A stretch of DNA of 64,000 bases from CAYSPT01 sp964432985 (GTDB taxonomy: Bacteria > Muiribacteriota > CAYSPT01), in NCBI GenBank assembly GCA_964432985.1, contig CAYSPT010000006.1:62001-126000 (forward strand), given 5' to 3'. Positions 43,235-51,928 of this stretch are shown piece after piece. The notes under the pieces are model-generated. The model was not told where the DNA came from and did no database searches. It saw nothing but the letters and a program-made list of their open reading frames with translations. Made by a program: the position numbers and the translations under genes. The number at the start of each line of letters is the position of its first letter. Position 1 is the stretch's first letter.

Positions 43235-45031
43235 ATGGGTAAGGATGCAGAACTGGTTCGGAGCATCGTGGCTGTTGACATCGGCAGCCACTCCGTCAAG
43301 GTAGTGGAACTGGAGCTGGTTGACGGACGCCTGGTGCTGCGAAATTGTGGCCTGGAGGAATTGCCGTATCAGCAGCATGACGAAGATCCCGTCTACAGTC
43401 ATTCCCAAACCGGTGCGGTTATCCACCGGATCATAATGGAATGCGGAATCACAAGCAGTACTGCCCTGGGCCTGCTCAGCGGAGGCGGTTCCGCAGTGCA
43501 CTACCTTGACATTCCCGTTATAGCAGAATCAGACATCGATACAGCCCTTAAAATCGAGCTTCGCAAAACGAGCCCGTTTCCCATTGATCAAACCAGGATC
43601 AGCCACCTGGTAGTGGGAAAAATCGAAAAAAATGGTGAGGAGCGACTTGATCTATTGGTCGGCCTGGCCCGAGAAGAAGCTGCTCGGCTGGTGGAAGACA
43701 TCCTGGAGGAGGCCCATCTCGATCCCGTGGCGCTGGTGGTGAGTCCCGTGGCGGCGAAGACGCTCCTCGATCATTCCGCTCCCACGGATACTCTGGACAG
43801 TCAAACTATTGCCGTGATAGACATCGGGGCCAAACGAACCTCCATCAACATATTCAGCGCTGGCAAACCCCGGTTCAGCCGCGAGATTCCCCTGGCCGGG
43901 CTTGCAGTCACCGAGGCTATTGCCCTGTCAATTGCCCCGCATCCATCGATGGTTCCCCAGCACATGGAAGAAGCGGAAACCCTGAAACGGAACGTCAGTC
44001 TCTCCGGGAGCCTGCCCGTTTCTGTTGACGGCGGACCACAAGCGCTGGAAAAGCTGGAAAAAGCCACCACCGCCGCCCGGGAAACATACCAGAAACTCAT
44101 TCAGCGCATACGGCTTTCCTTCGGGTATTTCGCCACCCGTTCCAGCGGTGAGAGGATCAGCCGGTTCTTCCTGGTGGGGGGAGAAGCGCACATTGAGGGA
44201 TTACCCCTGTATTTCAAGGAGCATTTTGGGGGTGACGTAACGGTCCTCGATCCGCTCTGCGGTCTCGATACCGGGGAACTCGACGATTTCAAGCTGGCCC
44301 AGATTAAGCGGACACGGTATCAGTTTGCCGGAGCCATCGGCGCCGCTGCGGCGTACGTGCTCGACGAGAAAGGACAGGGGGAGCTGAACCTTATCAGGAA
44401 AGACTTCAAATCCGTCGAGACGGTAGCCATGGGGAGTCTGGGGGAGCGATCTTATCCTTTTGTGATGGCGGCGGCCGTACTATTGCTGCTGTCTGTCATC
44501 GTCCAATTTGCGTGGACCGCCTTCAGTGCGGCCAGATGGGGAAGCAAACTTCAGGCGGCGGAAGAAATGAAGCAGCAACTGGTACCCGGATACGAGCAGT
44601 ACATTGCCGATAGCAATCGCTGCCGCGAGATGGAGAAACGTTTCGAAATCGTTGCCGGCATCACCGGCTTCAAGTGGCTCTGGTCGGAATTTCTGGCCGA
44701 GTTGAGCCGCACTCTTCCCGACGAGGTAGTGTTCGAATCGTTCGAATGTGACCTGGGTGAGCAGTTGATCAGGAACAAATCGGTCTTTTCCGGCAGCAAT
44801 CTGGGGAACGTTTTGCAGAACGTGGAATTCAAGATCAGGGGAACCGCCGTCGATTCGGAGGCTCTCGATTATGCCCTGCGCGCAATTAAGAGCTCTCAAT
44901 TTGTTACCGATGCCAGTGAATCATGGGGACGGGACAGGAAAACCTCTACCGAATCGGGGATGTCCTTCACTGTCACCGGAAGACTGGGGTTGCCCGCTAC
45001 CGGGAAAGATGTCCGGAGGGACGGGCGATGA
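43235..45031 (+). CDS. pilM: PilM-PilN fusion (pilus/secretion alignment protein)
   Basis: A 598-residue protein. Residues 1-375 are an actin-like PilM: IVAVDIGSHSVKVVELEL (phosphate 1), KIELRKTSPFPID, IAVIDIGAKRTSINIFS (phosphate 2), then FFLVGGEAHIEGLP (adenosine motif). Residues about 405-430 are a transmembrane helix (FVMAAAVLLLLSVIVQFAW), and the rest is a PilN-like periplasmic coiled coil and ferredoxin-like domain (FLAELSRTLPDEVVFESF). The total equals PilM (about 350) plus PilN (about 200). In normal systems PilM binds the cytoplasmic tail of PilN, so the fusion makes the contact permanent. AAGGAG precedes the ATG. The stop overlaps the next start (ATGA). Confidence 0.88.
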   Translation: MGKDAELVRSIVAVDIGSHSVKVVELELVDGRLVLRNCGLEELPYQQHDEDPVYSHSQTGAVIHRIIMECGITSSTALGLLSGGGSAVHYLDIPVIAESDIDTALKIELRKTSPFPIDQTRISHLVVGKIEKNGEERLDLLVGLAREEAARLVEDILEEAHLDPVALVVSPVAAKTLLDHSAPTDTLDSQTIAVIDIGAKRTSINIFSAGKPRFSREIPLAGLAVTEAIALSIAPHPSMVPQHMEEAETLKRNVSLSGSLPVSVDGGPQALEKLEKATTAARETYQKLIQRIRLSFGYFATRSSGERISRFFLVGGEAHIEGLPLYFKEHFGGDVTVLDPLCGLDTGELDDFKLAQIKRTRYQFAGAIGAAAAYVLDEKGQGELNLIRKDFKSVETVAMGSLGERSYPFVMAAAVLLLLSVIVQFAWTAFSAARWGSKLQAAEEMKQQLVPGYEQYIADSNRCREMEKRFEIVAGITGFKWLWSEFLAELSRTLPDEVVFESFECDLGEQLIRNKSVFSGSNLGNVLQNVEFKIRGTAVDSEALDYALRAIKSSQFVTDASESWGRDRKTSTESGMSFTVTGRLGLPATGKDVRRDGR

Positions 45032-46101
45032 AGCGCAAAACAGCAGCCTTGCTGGCGGATAAACGAAAAATAATGGCGGCGGCGGTGGTGGGCATCGTGG
45101 CCGCCCTGTTCATCCAGATCGCTTTTTTGCCCGGGCGGTACACTGCCGTCAAGAAGACCAAAGGCAGTCTCGCTTCATTACAGGGAGAGCTGGAAAAGCT
45201 GACTGTTTCCCCAGAAACGATAAAGGAGCTCAAAGAAGCAACCGATAAAGCTGAAAGGGAGCTTGATACTAAGGTGGGATACCCTCTGGGAGGTATCGGT
45301 GCCACCGCTTTGTTTCACAAGCTCAGTTCATGTACGGAACCCTTCGGGCTGACATATGTGGTAGGCCGGCTCGATCCGGGAGCCACTCTATCTTTGAAAG
45401 AGGACGTTACCATTGCCGTAGAGAAGGGTGTCCCGACCGGAGAAAGCAAACCCGTCAAGCGCCGCAGGCGCAGAAAGGGAGGAGCGGTCGAGAAGAAAGT
45501 GTCAATCCCGTACTCGGTAATGCCGGTCACTATCAGTGTGAAAACTATGTTCAACAGCCTGGTTGGATTTCTACATGTGATAGAGCAGGTGGAAAAGGCG
45601 GTATCCGTATCACGACTGCATGTCAAAAGACGCAAGGGGGACGGCAGGCTGGATGTGAGTATGGTTCTATTTGCAGTGACAAACATGGACTTTGGAGTTG
45701 AGGCTGTCAGGGAACCGGAACCGCCGGTTACCCCGGATTTTACCGTTGATGCAGACGAGATGGGCAGGTACCTGCAGACGGTCGGACGCAATATTTTTAT
45801 GTCAACCGCCGGGCAGGACAAACCGATTACCCTGGTGAAACGGGACGAACCGGAACCGGTAGTGAAACCTCTCCCTGACCCGCCGCAGAGATCGATTGGT
45901 AACACCAGGCTAGATGATTTGAGACGGTCCCTGATCCTTTACGGTGTCATGAAAAAAGGCGACACCTGGTGGGCCCTGATTAACGGCACCCTGGTCGGTG
46001 AAGGGGACCTCATCGAGGGAGCAAAAATCAGTGTTATCGGTCCCAATTCGGTAACACTGAAACTCAATGATCGCAAGTTCACCCTTGTGGTGGAGGAATG
46101 A
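45028..46101 (+). CDS. PilO-PilP-like fusion
   Basis: A 357-residue protein. A single N-terminal transmembrane helix (KIMAAAVVGIVAALFIQIAF), a coiled coil (about residues 45-80) and a PilO-like domain (about 85-240, with VMPVTISVKTMFNSLVGFLH) are followed by a proline-rich linker. A C-terminal beta domain (about 290-357) contains YGVMKKGDTWWALINGTLVG, then a strand pattern like PilP/GspC homology regions, which contact the secretin. A basic RRRRRKGG insert lies in the PilO part. The start is the ATG overlapping the pilM stop. The PilO part is clear; the PilP part is inferred from position and strand pattern. Confidence 0.78.
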   Translation: MKRKTAALLADKRKIMAAAVVGIVAALFIQIAFLPGRYTAVKKTKGSLASLQGELEKLTVSPETIKELKEATDKAERELDTKVGYPLGGIGATALFHKLSSCTEPFGLTYVVGRLDPGATLSLKEDVTIAVEKGVPTGESKPVKRRRRRKGGAVEKKVSIPYSVMPVTISVKTMFNSLVGFLHVIEQVEKAVSVSRLHVKRRKGDGRLDVSMVLFAVTNMDFGVEAVREPEPPVTPDFTVDADEMGRYLQTVGRNIFMSTAGQDKPITLVKRDEPEPVVKPLPDPPQRSIGNTRLDDLRRSLILYGVMKKGDTWWALINGTLVGEGDLIEGAKISVIGPNSVTLKLNDRKFTLVVEE

Positions 46102-46124
46102 TCGTACGGTAGGTGGAAAAGCTT

Positions 46125-49037
46125 ATGAACAGGCGAAATAGGATGCAGATACCGGGAACGCATACCACCGCCGTCATACTGATAATGGCGGCACTCCTGG
46201 TCTCTGTCACGGCTGGTCCTTCAGCTGCCGCATCCTCCCTGCGTACAGTTCCGCCGGAGCACTGGGCCGTCTCCACCCTGGCTGGCATTGTCAGCAAGAA
46301 CTTCGACTTGGATACGGCTCTGCTGGACACTTTTCTCACCAATGTTGCCGCGGGCAAGCCGGTACCCAGGGCAACCCTGGCGGTAGTATTTATGGACTAT
46401 ATTACAGCGGGGGGATTCAAGACCCCGTCGTATGTGGTTTCGAATACACCGTCCTGGGTCCTGGAGGATGTCGACCGCCTGATTCTGTTCCTGGAATCGG
46501 AACTGACCTCTCTAAACCTTGATATTCCACAGGTGCTGGGAAGTATCGAACGGGAAAAGAAATGGCGAATAATGAGAGGATATGTAACCAGGGAACCGGA
46601 TAAAATGGACCTGTCCAGAGTCCGGTATATACCGGGTACTGGACCACAGATTCCGGTTTCGTCGGTCAAACCGATTTTCAAGCTGACGGTCTCGCCCACC
46701 TTCCTGAACCTGAAAACGGGATGCTCCTTCGGATTCAGGGCTGAAGGGACGATGAAAAGCGGCAGCTTGATACCGGTCAGCCCCCAATGGCACGTAACCG
46801 GTGACATCGGGGAGATCGGACCGGACGGCCGCTTTACCGCCACCAAACACGGTGCGGGAATGGTTGTGGCCCGGGTTCACGATCACAATGATCTCACCGC
46901 CTACGCCATTGTCAGAGTCGACCCGCAAGACGCCGAAATTCTGAACATCAAACCTTCCAGCACCGAGCTCTATGTTGGCGAAACCCTGGAAGTAATCATC
47001 ACCGGACTGGATAAGGATGGACGCACAGTACCCGTGGAGACGGAATTGATATTCGAAGGTGACACGGGAATCCTCGAAGGAAATGCGTTTACAGCCACCT
47101 CACCCGGCGAGGGCTCGTTCATCGCCCTGGTCAAGGGAAAACACCTCTCCGCTTCTGCCAGGGTACGGGTCTTGTCCGCCGAAAAGGCCGGCGTTGAACT
47201 CAAAGAGGCTCCGGTCCTCCGGCAGGTTGCCGGTAGTACCGGTTCCGAATCCGCCGAGGCCGCCGGGCCGACCGCCGTCTCCGGGGCTGAAAAAACCGGA
47301 AATCAAGCGACTGCCGTCCCAACCGGCAGCACTATTGACTATCCATCTTCCATGGCCGAGGTCTTTGAAAAACCTGTCTTACTCAATTTTGCCAACGTGC
47401 CATTGCGGGACGTGATCAGGCACATTTTCGTCAATGAGGGAGGCCTGGACGTCACCATCGGCGCCACGGTGCAGGGAACCGTCTCTATGCATATCAAGGA
47501 TAAACCGCTCTACCAGGTACTCACCTCGCTGGCATCCTCCCACAACCTGGACATAAAGGTGGAGCACGGGATCGTACGGGTTCGGGCCAGGAAAATGGAC
47601 GAGGTTATTGAAAAGATGATCGTCCTCAAGTTCGTCGAGGCGGCGGAAGCACAGCGGATGCTCATGCGGGTCAAGTCCGGTCTGGGCCGGGTGGAGACCG
47701 AGGAGAAGAGTAATTCACTTTTCATCTCCGAACGCCGTGACGTGTTGGAGAAGATGGAATCGATCATCACGAAAATTGATACACCGGAGTCGGTCAAGCC
47801 GGTGGTGACCCGGATGCTACGGCTCAAGCACGCCGATGCCAGCGAAGTCGCCAGGTCAATAAATGTGTTCAAGTCCCGCGAGGGTCAGGTGGACGTTGAC
47901 CGCGCAAACAACGCAGTGCTGGTGACCGATTACGAATCAAATCTCAAGAAGATGGAAGGGGTCATCGGCCAGGTGGATGTGTCTATGGTTTCCACCAGGA
48001 TTTTTGAGATACGGTTCGCAGAGGTTATGAATATCAAGCAGATTCTCGAGTCGGGCATATTCGACGAAGGAGGTGGCATACGTCCCAGATTAAGTGTCGA
48101 TGAGAGGACCAACGCACTTATAGCCACCGGTACTGACGATCACCTCAGGCTCATTGAGACCTGGCTTGAGAAGCTCGATACCCAGACGCTGCAGGTGCTC
48201 ATACAGGCCATGATCGTGGAAGTGACCCTGACTGATGACCAGAACCTGGGTATCAACTGGTCCATGCTCACCCCCAGCCGGGGGAGCACCAAGACGGTGG
48301 AAGACGAAAATAAGCTCGATATCAACCTGAATCCCGACAGCGGCGGCGGTACCTTCAAGTTCGGGACCCTGTCCACCGAGCAGTTCAACGCCGTACTCCA
48401 GACACTTAAAACCATTACCAACCTGCGGCTGGTGTCAAATCCGACTATCACCTGTGTCAATGGAGAGCAGGCTTCCATTATTGTCGGCACCGTGGTTCCC
48501 ATTGCCAAGTACTCGGTGAACAAGACCACCGGGTCCTGGGAAATTGCCGGCTACGACGAGAAGAAAATAGGTATCAACCTGGAAGTGACACCGGTGATAA
48601 ACCACGATGGTTTCATTACTCTGGACGTTCATCCGAAAGTGGAGAACATCACCGACTACCGCGGCCAGTTCAACGAGCGGCCCGTCACTACTACCAGGGA
48701 GGCCACCACCAAGGTTCTGGTGAGAGACAAGGAGACTCTGGTCATCGGTGGAATGGTCCAGGAAAACATCACCACCACCGAGGCCAAGATACCGTTCATC
48801 GGTGACATCCCCATAGTGGGAAGCTTATTCAAACGCACGAAGGTCGCCAAAGAGAAGAAGGAGACCATGGTGTTCATAACCCCGCACGTAATCAGTGAAG
48901 CGCCCCGGGTGGAGAACCTGCCGGCAGTTGACTCTTCCTTCGGCCTGATTGACAAGGAAGGACAGAGGCTAACCCGGGCCGCCGTGGATATTTCGAACGA
49001 TGGGGATGCAAATAGGGGAGAGGGAGCGGTACAATGA
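46125..49037 (+). CDS. Secretin (PilQ/GspD family) with SLH-like and Ig-like N-terminus
   Basis: A 970-residue outer-membrane secretin. The ATG at 46125 follows AGGTGG. After a signal peptide (cleavage near SAAA), residues about 40-105 resemble an SLH-type domain (RTVPPEHWAVSTLAGIVSKN, then a PRATLAVVFMDYI end). Two Big_2-like Ig segments (about 170-345) and a low-complexity Ala/Glu/Gly linker follow. An STN/N0 domain starts near VLLNFANVPLRDVIRHIF. N1-N2 repeats and the secretin gate follow (VLIQAMIVEVTLTDDQNLGI, RLVSNPTITCVNG, VLVRDKETLVIGGMVQENI, IPFIGDIPIVGSLFK). The SLH-like part could bind cell-wall polymers. It is downstream of the PilO-PilP-like gene and overlaps the next lipoprotein gene. 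Confidence 0.92.
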   Translation: MNRRNRMQIPGTHTTAVILIMAALLVSVTAGPSAAASSLRTVPPEHWAVSTLAGIVSKNFDLDTALLDTFLTNVAAGKPVPRATLAVVFMDYITAGGFKTPSYVVSNTPSWVLEDVDRLILFLESELTSLNLDIPQVLGSIEREKKWRIMRGYVTREPDKMDLSRVRYIPGTGPQIPVSSVKPIFKLTVSPTFLNLKTGCSFGFRAEGTMKSGSLIPVSPQWHVTGDIGEIGPDGRFTATKHGAGMVVARVHDHNDLTAYAIVRVDPQDAEILNIKPSSTELYVGETLEVIITGLDKDGRTVPVETELIFEGDTGILEGNAFTATSPGEGSFIALVKGKHLSASARVRVLSAEKAGVELKEAPVLRQVAGSTGSESAEAAGPTAVSGAEKTGNQATAVPTGSTIDYPSSMAEVFEKPVLLNFANVPLRDVIRHIFVNEGGLDVTIGATVQGTVSMHIKDKPLYQVLTSLASSHNLDIKVEHGIVRVRARKMDEVIEKMIVLKFVEAAEAQRMLMRVKSGLGRVETEEKSNSLFISERRDVLEKMESIITKIDTPESVKPVVTRMLRLKHADASEVARSINVFKSREGQVDVDRANNAVLVTDYESNLKKMEGVIGQVDVSMVSTRIFEIRFAEVMNIKQILESGIFDEGGGIRPRLSVDERTNALIATGTDDHLRLIETWLEKLDTQTLQVLIQAMIVEVTLTDDQNLGINWSMLTPSRGSTKTVEDENKLDINLNPDSGGGTFKFGTLSTEQFNAVLQTLKTITNLRLVSNPTITCVNGEQASIIVGTVVPIAKYSVNKTTGSWEIAGYDEKKIGINLEVTPVINHDGFITLDVHPKVENITDYRGQFNERPVTTTREATTKVLVRDKETLVIGGMVQENITTTEAKIPFIGDIPIVGSLFKRTKVAKEKKETMVFITPHVISEAPRVENLPAVDSSFGLIDKEGQRLTRAAVDISNDGDANRGEGAVQ

Positions 49038-49558
49038 AACCGAGAAGAATGATCAGGCTTCCGCTCATCCTGGCTGCTCTGAGCATAGTGTTGACCAGCT
49101 GCCATGTAGCCCCCTTCAATCCGGAGAGCGAAGCGGTGGTAAGCGGGTTTTTACCTCAAATATTGCGGCCGTCCATATCCACGGAAGATGAAGTTACCCT
49201 GCCCACATGCACGGTTACCATCACGGTTATCAACAGTATTCCCCTGACAGTAACAAAATACAGTATCGATTACATCGGCCCCTCGGGAAAGAAGATCGAT
49301 TCGCCCGGCCTCTCCGTCAACGGAGCCCTGGCGGCATTCATCAAACCCGGTGACGACGGCACCGCCGAGACCACCGTGGAACTGGAGATACTCACCGAGG
49401 ATGTGTACGATTACGCTTCCCAGAAGACGCCCACCTACCTGGTGGACGACATTACTCCCATCGTGGCCCGGGTCACCTTCACGGGAGTGGACGAGAACAG
49501 CAACCGGGTATCGTTCACCGGTTCGGTGGTCATCGACACGACGTCGAGTTCCCAATGA
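49034..49558 (+). CDS. Small lipoprotein, possible secretin partner
   Basis: A 174-residue protein with a lipobox (ALSIVLTSC, Cys23), so it should be lipid-anchored. The mature part is a beta-sandwich-like domain (TVTITVINSIPLTVTKYSID, ending ARVTFTGVDEN). The ATG overlaps the secretin stop (ATGA), so the two are translated together. A pilotin or secretin-stabilising role is inferred from position only; the sequence does not resemble classical pilotins. Confidence 0.72.
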   Translation: MKPRRMIRLPLILAALSIVLTSCHVAPFNPESEAVVSGFLPQILRPSISTEDEVTLPTCTVTITVINSIPLTVTKYSIDYIGPSGKKIDSPGLSVNGALAAFIKPGDDGTAETTVELEILTEDVYDYASQKTPTYLVDDITPIVARVTFTGVDENSNRVSFTGSVVIDTTSSSQ

Positions 49559-49651
49559 GCGGGATTACCGATTGTAGGGAACGTGCAGGTAAAGAGGTTT
49601 GAATGACAGCGGCCTGATCCCACGGATGGTCGGGAAAGGACATGAGGTTCG

Positions 49652-49792
49652 ATGAAAAATAGATTGTACACCGTACTGGAGCAGTTTATTCTCAAAATGG
49701 CTGCGGTTAGTGACCTGGAACACATCGTGATGAGCATCCACGACCTTAAGTTTCTGGGAGCCATGGTGGAGAGAGATTCCAGAAAACGATGA
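49652..49792 (+). CDS. Small uncharacterised protein (46 residues)
   Basis: A 46-residue frame with GAGG five bases before the ATG. The sequence (KNRLYTVLEQFILKMAAVSD, then HIVMSIHDLKFLGAMVERDS) is mostly helical and amphipathic with no signal peptide. It lies alone in the 285-base gap between two lipoprotein genes. I do not recognise a family, and it could be spurious. Confidence 0.35.
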   Translation: MKNRLYTVLEQFILKMAAVSDLEHIVMSIHDLKFLGAMVERDSRKR

Positions 49793-49843
49793 TGAAACGG
49801 CACCGTTCATGTTGACGGCGCCATATGATGAAGGAGCAAACCG

Positions 49844-51817
49844 GTGGTGAAACGAGTGTTGCGGCAGAGATCCAGCAGGGCCCGGTACCGTGTTCTTCTG
49901 GGGACGGCGGTTCTCACAGCTTTCCTGACTATTGTCGTCCAGGGCTGCAAGGACGGCGCCATGCTCGATACGGTACCGCCTCTGGGAGCAACCCGGGGAG
50001 TGGTTTCGGGCCAGGTGCTCTGGCTGGGCGCCCCGATTGCCGAAGCGGTGGTGACCGACGGATACTTCACCACAACCTCCGACACGGCTGGCGACTACAC
50101 CCTCCCTAACGTCAGAATGGGGACCCACACCATCTATGCCTACAAGAACGGCCAGGGAGGTTATGCCGAGGTGACCGTTACCCCTTCCAACCTGGCGGTC
50201 AGCCTTGATATCAGCTTCTTTGATACTTTCGGTGTGCTGAGGGGGCAGGTGATCGACTCGGACACCGAGCTTCCCTTACCCCTGGCAGAGGTTATCCTGG
50301 ACGAGAAAACAGTGCTCACCGATGCCAGCGGGTGGTTCTTCTACATCCTGGTCGCTTCCGGTAGCCCTTACGATCTGGCGGTTCAGAAAAGCGGGTATGT
50401 GAAAGTCGAATCCAGCGGTGTAATCGTGACTGCCCAGCAGGAAACCAAGCTTTCCATCCGGATGGCAAAAAATGAAAATACGGCGGCGGTTACCGGCACC
50501 GTTACCGATAGCAATACTAGCGGGGCACTAGCCGGAGCAACCGTGTCCTTCACCGTGGCCGGTGGCAGCACACCCATGAGCCAGACTACCACCACCACAG
50601 ACGGCTCTTACCTGGCGGTGCTTCCCTTCGGTAATTACACAATCCAGGTTTCGAACACGGGGTATAGTGATACCACCTCGATTCTACAGTTAAGTAGTGA
50701 TGTCACCGGCCAGGACATACAGATTTCTCCCACAGGAAATACTCTGTCCGGTACCGTTCGCTCCTCGGTGGATTTCTCCGGGGTATCGGGAGTACTGGTG
50801 GAGGTGTCGCCAGTTAGCGGCGGCCAGAGCACGGCTACCGTCACTGGCACCGACGGTACCTACGGTCTGTCGGTCGCGGCGGGGACCTACAACGTTGTTT
50901 TTACCATGGCTACCTACCGCACCGACCAGGTACAGGGACTTGATTTAAGCACGGGCGACCTGAGGCAGGACGTGGAACTCACACCCCTCTATACACTAGG
51001 AGGGACCGTTTCGGAGATAACTACAGGGCAGGGGCTGGCCGGTGCTACCGTGGAAATATACGCCCAGGGAGAGTCGTCTCCTTCCGCCGGGCCGCTATTG
51101 ACTGCTGCCGACGGTACTTACACCCTGTCAGTCCCCCACGGCCTCTACACCATCACCGTGGAGCTTTCCGGCTACCAGACGGGAAACCGTCATTTGTCAG
51201 TCACCTCGGATGTTGCGGTGGTTGACTTCTCACTGGTGTATACCGGCGGCGGCGAACAGGTAACTATCGAGACCTACGACCTGGCCCTGGGCAACAACCA
51301 GGCCGGCCGGGTGGAGATGGCAACCGTGGTACTGGCTATCGAGGGGCAGGAACTCTACAGCGGGATGACCGGGGTAGAGGGCACCTGCGCCATCCCCGGC
51401 GTGGTACCCGGACGATACCAGGTAACTGCCGAGCGGGGCGGATTCAGGGACACGGTGTTTCAGCAGGTGGTGCCTGTATCGGGTGCAACCGTGGAAATTC
51501 CCCTGGTGTACAGTCTGTCAGCCAGCACCGGTACCATTGTGGGGATCATCACCAACGAGAGCAACGATCCGGCTTTCGACCCGGTCTACGCCGAGGTCTA
51601 CACGGTGGACACAGACGGCAACACCATTTTCGTGAACCACACAGAGGTTCCTACCCTCGATCCGACGACCCGAAGTGCATCGTTCGTAGTTCGGGACATT
51701 CCCACTGGCACCATCCTGGTCCAGATTACCGAGGACTTCGGCGGGGCTCTTTTAATCGGGACCACCGTGGAAATAACCACCGACGACCAGACCCATTTAG
51801 TCCGCATCACGCACTAA
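49844..51817 (+). CDS. Large lipoprotein of carboxypeptidase-regulatory-like repeats
   Basis: A 657-residue protein starting at GTG behind AAGGAG. The signal ends in a lipobox-like LTIVVQGC (Cys34). The rest is about six or seven repeats of the CarboxypepD_reg/CNA-B type, each opening with a Gly-x-Val strand and an AxAxV strand: VSGQVLWLGAPIAEAVV, LRGQVIDSDTELPL, VTGTVTDSNTSGALAGATV, LGGTVSEITTGQGLAGATV. Intervening strands read TxTDGSYxLxVPxGxYTI. Such repeats form stalks of outer-membrane-anchored surface proteins. It ends the plus-strand locus and converges on the giant minus-strand gene. Confidence 0.82.
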   Translation: MVKRVLRQRSSRARYRVLLGTAVLTAFLTIVVQGCKDGAMLDTVPPLGATRGVVSGQVLWLGAPIAEAVVTDGYFTTTSDTAGDYTLPNVRMGTHTIYAYKNGQGGYAEVTVTPSNLAVSLDISFFDTFGVLRGQVIDSDTELPLPLAEVILDEKTVLTDASGWFFYILVASGSPYDLAVQKSGYVKVESSGVIVTAQQETKLSIRMAKNENTAAVTGTVTDSNTSGALAGATVSFTVAGGSTPMSQTTTTTDGSYLAVLPFGNYTIQVSNTGYSDTTSILQLSSDVTGQDIQISPTGNTLSGTVRSSVDFSGVSGVLVEVSPVSGGQSTATVTGTDGTYGLSVAAGTYNVVFTMATYRTDQVQGLDLSTGDLRQDVELTPLYTLGGTVSEITTGQGLAGATVEIYAQGESSPSAGPLLTAADGTYTLSVPHGLYTITVELSGYQTGNRHLSVTSDVAVVDFSLVYTGGGEQVTIETYDLALGNNQAGRVEMATVVLAIEGQELYSGMTGVEGTCAIPGVVPGRYQVTAERGGFRDTVFQQVVPVSGATVEIPLVYSLSASTGTIVGIITNESNDPAFDPVYAEVYTVDTDGNTIFVNHTEVPTLDPTTRSASFVVRDIPTGTILVQITEDFGGALLIGTTVEITTDDQTHLVRITH

Positions 51818-51821
51818 GAAA

Positions 51822-51900
51822 GTCATCCGCCGAATCCAACGTCATTCGCCATCAGGAGTCATTCGCCATCATCAGAGTCATTCGCCATCATCAGAGTCAT
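51822..51900. repeat. 19-bp tandem repeat array between convergent genes
   Basis: The unit is GTCATTCGCCATCATCAGA. Two exact copies lie at 51858-51876 and 51877-51895, with a shortened copy at 51841-51857 and a diverged one at 51822-51840. It starts five bases after the upstream stop codon. Confidence 0.8.
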
Positions 51901-51923
51901 CCCACGACTTGATCGGGGGATCC
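51896..51923. repeat. Palindromic intergenic repeat of the GATCAAGTCG type
   Basis: On the minus strand this reads GGATCCCCCGATCAAGTCGT followed by GGGATGAC. The stem is CCCCGA/TCG-GGG around TCAAG. It resembles short dispersed repeats common in many bacterial genomes. As a hairpin between two convergent genes it may end transcription, though no T-run follows. Confidence 0.5.
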
Positions 51924-51928
51924 GCACC

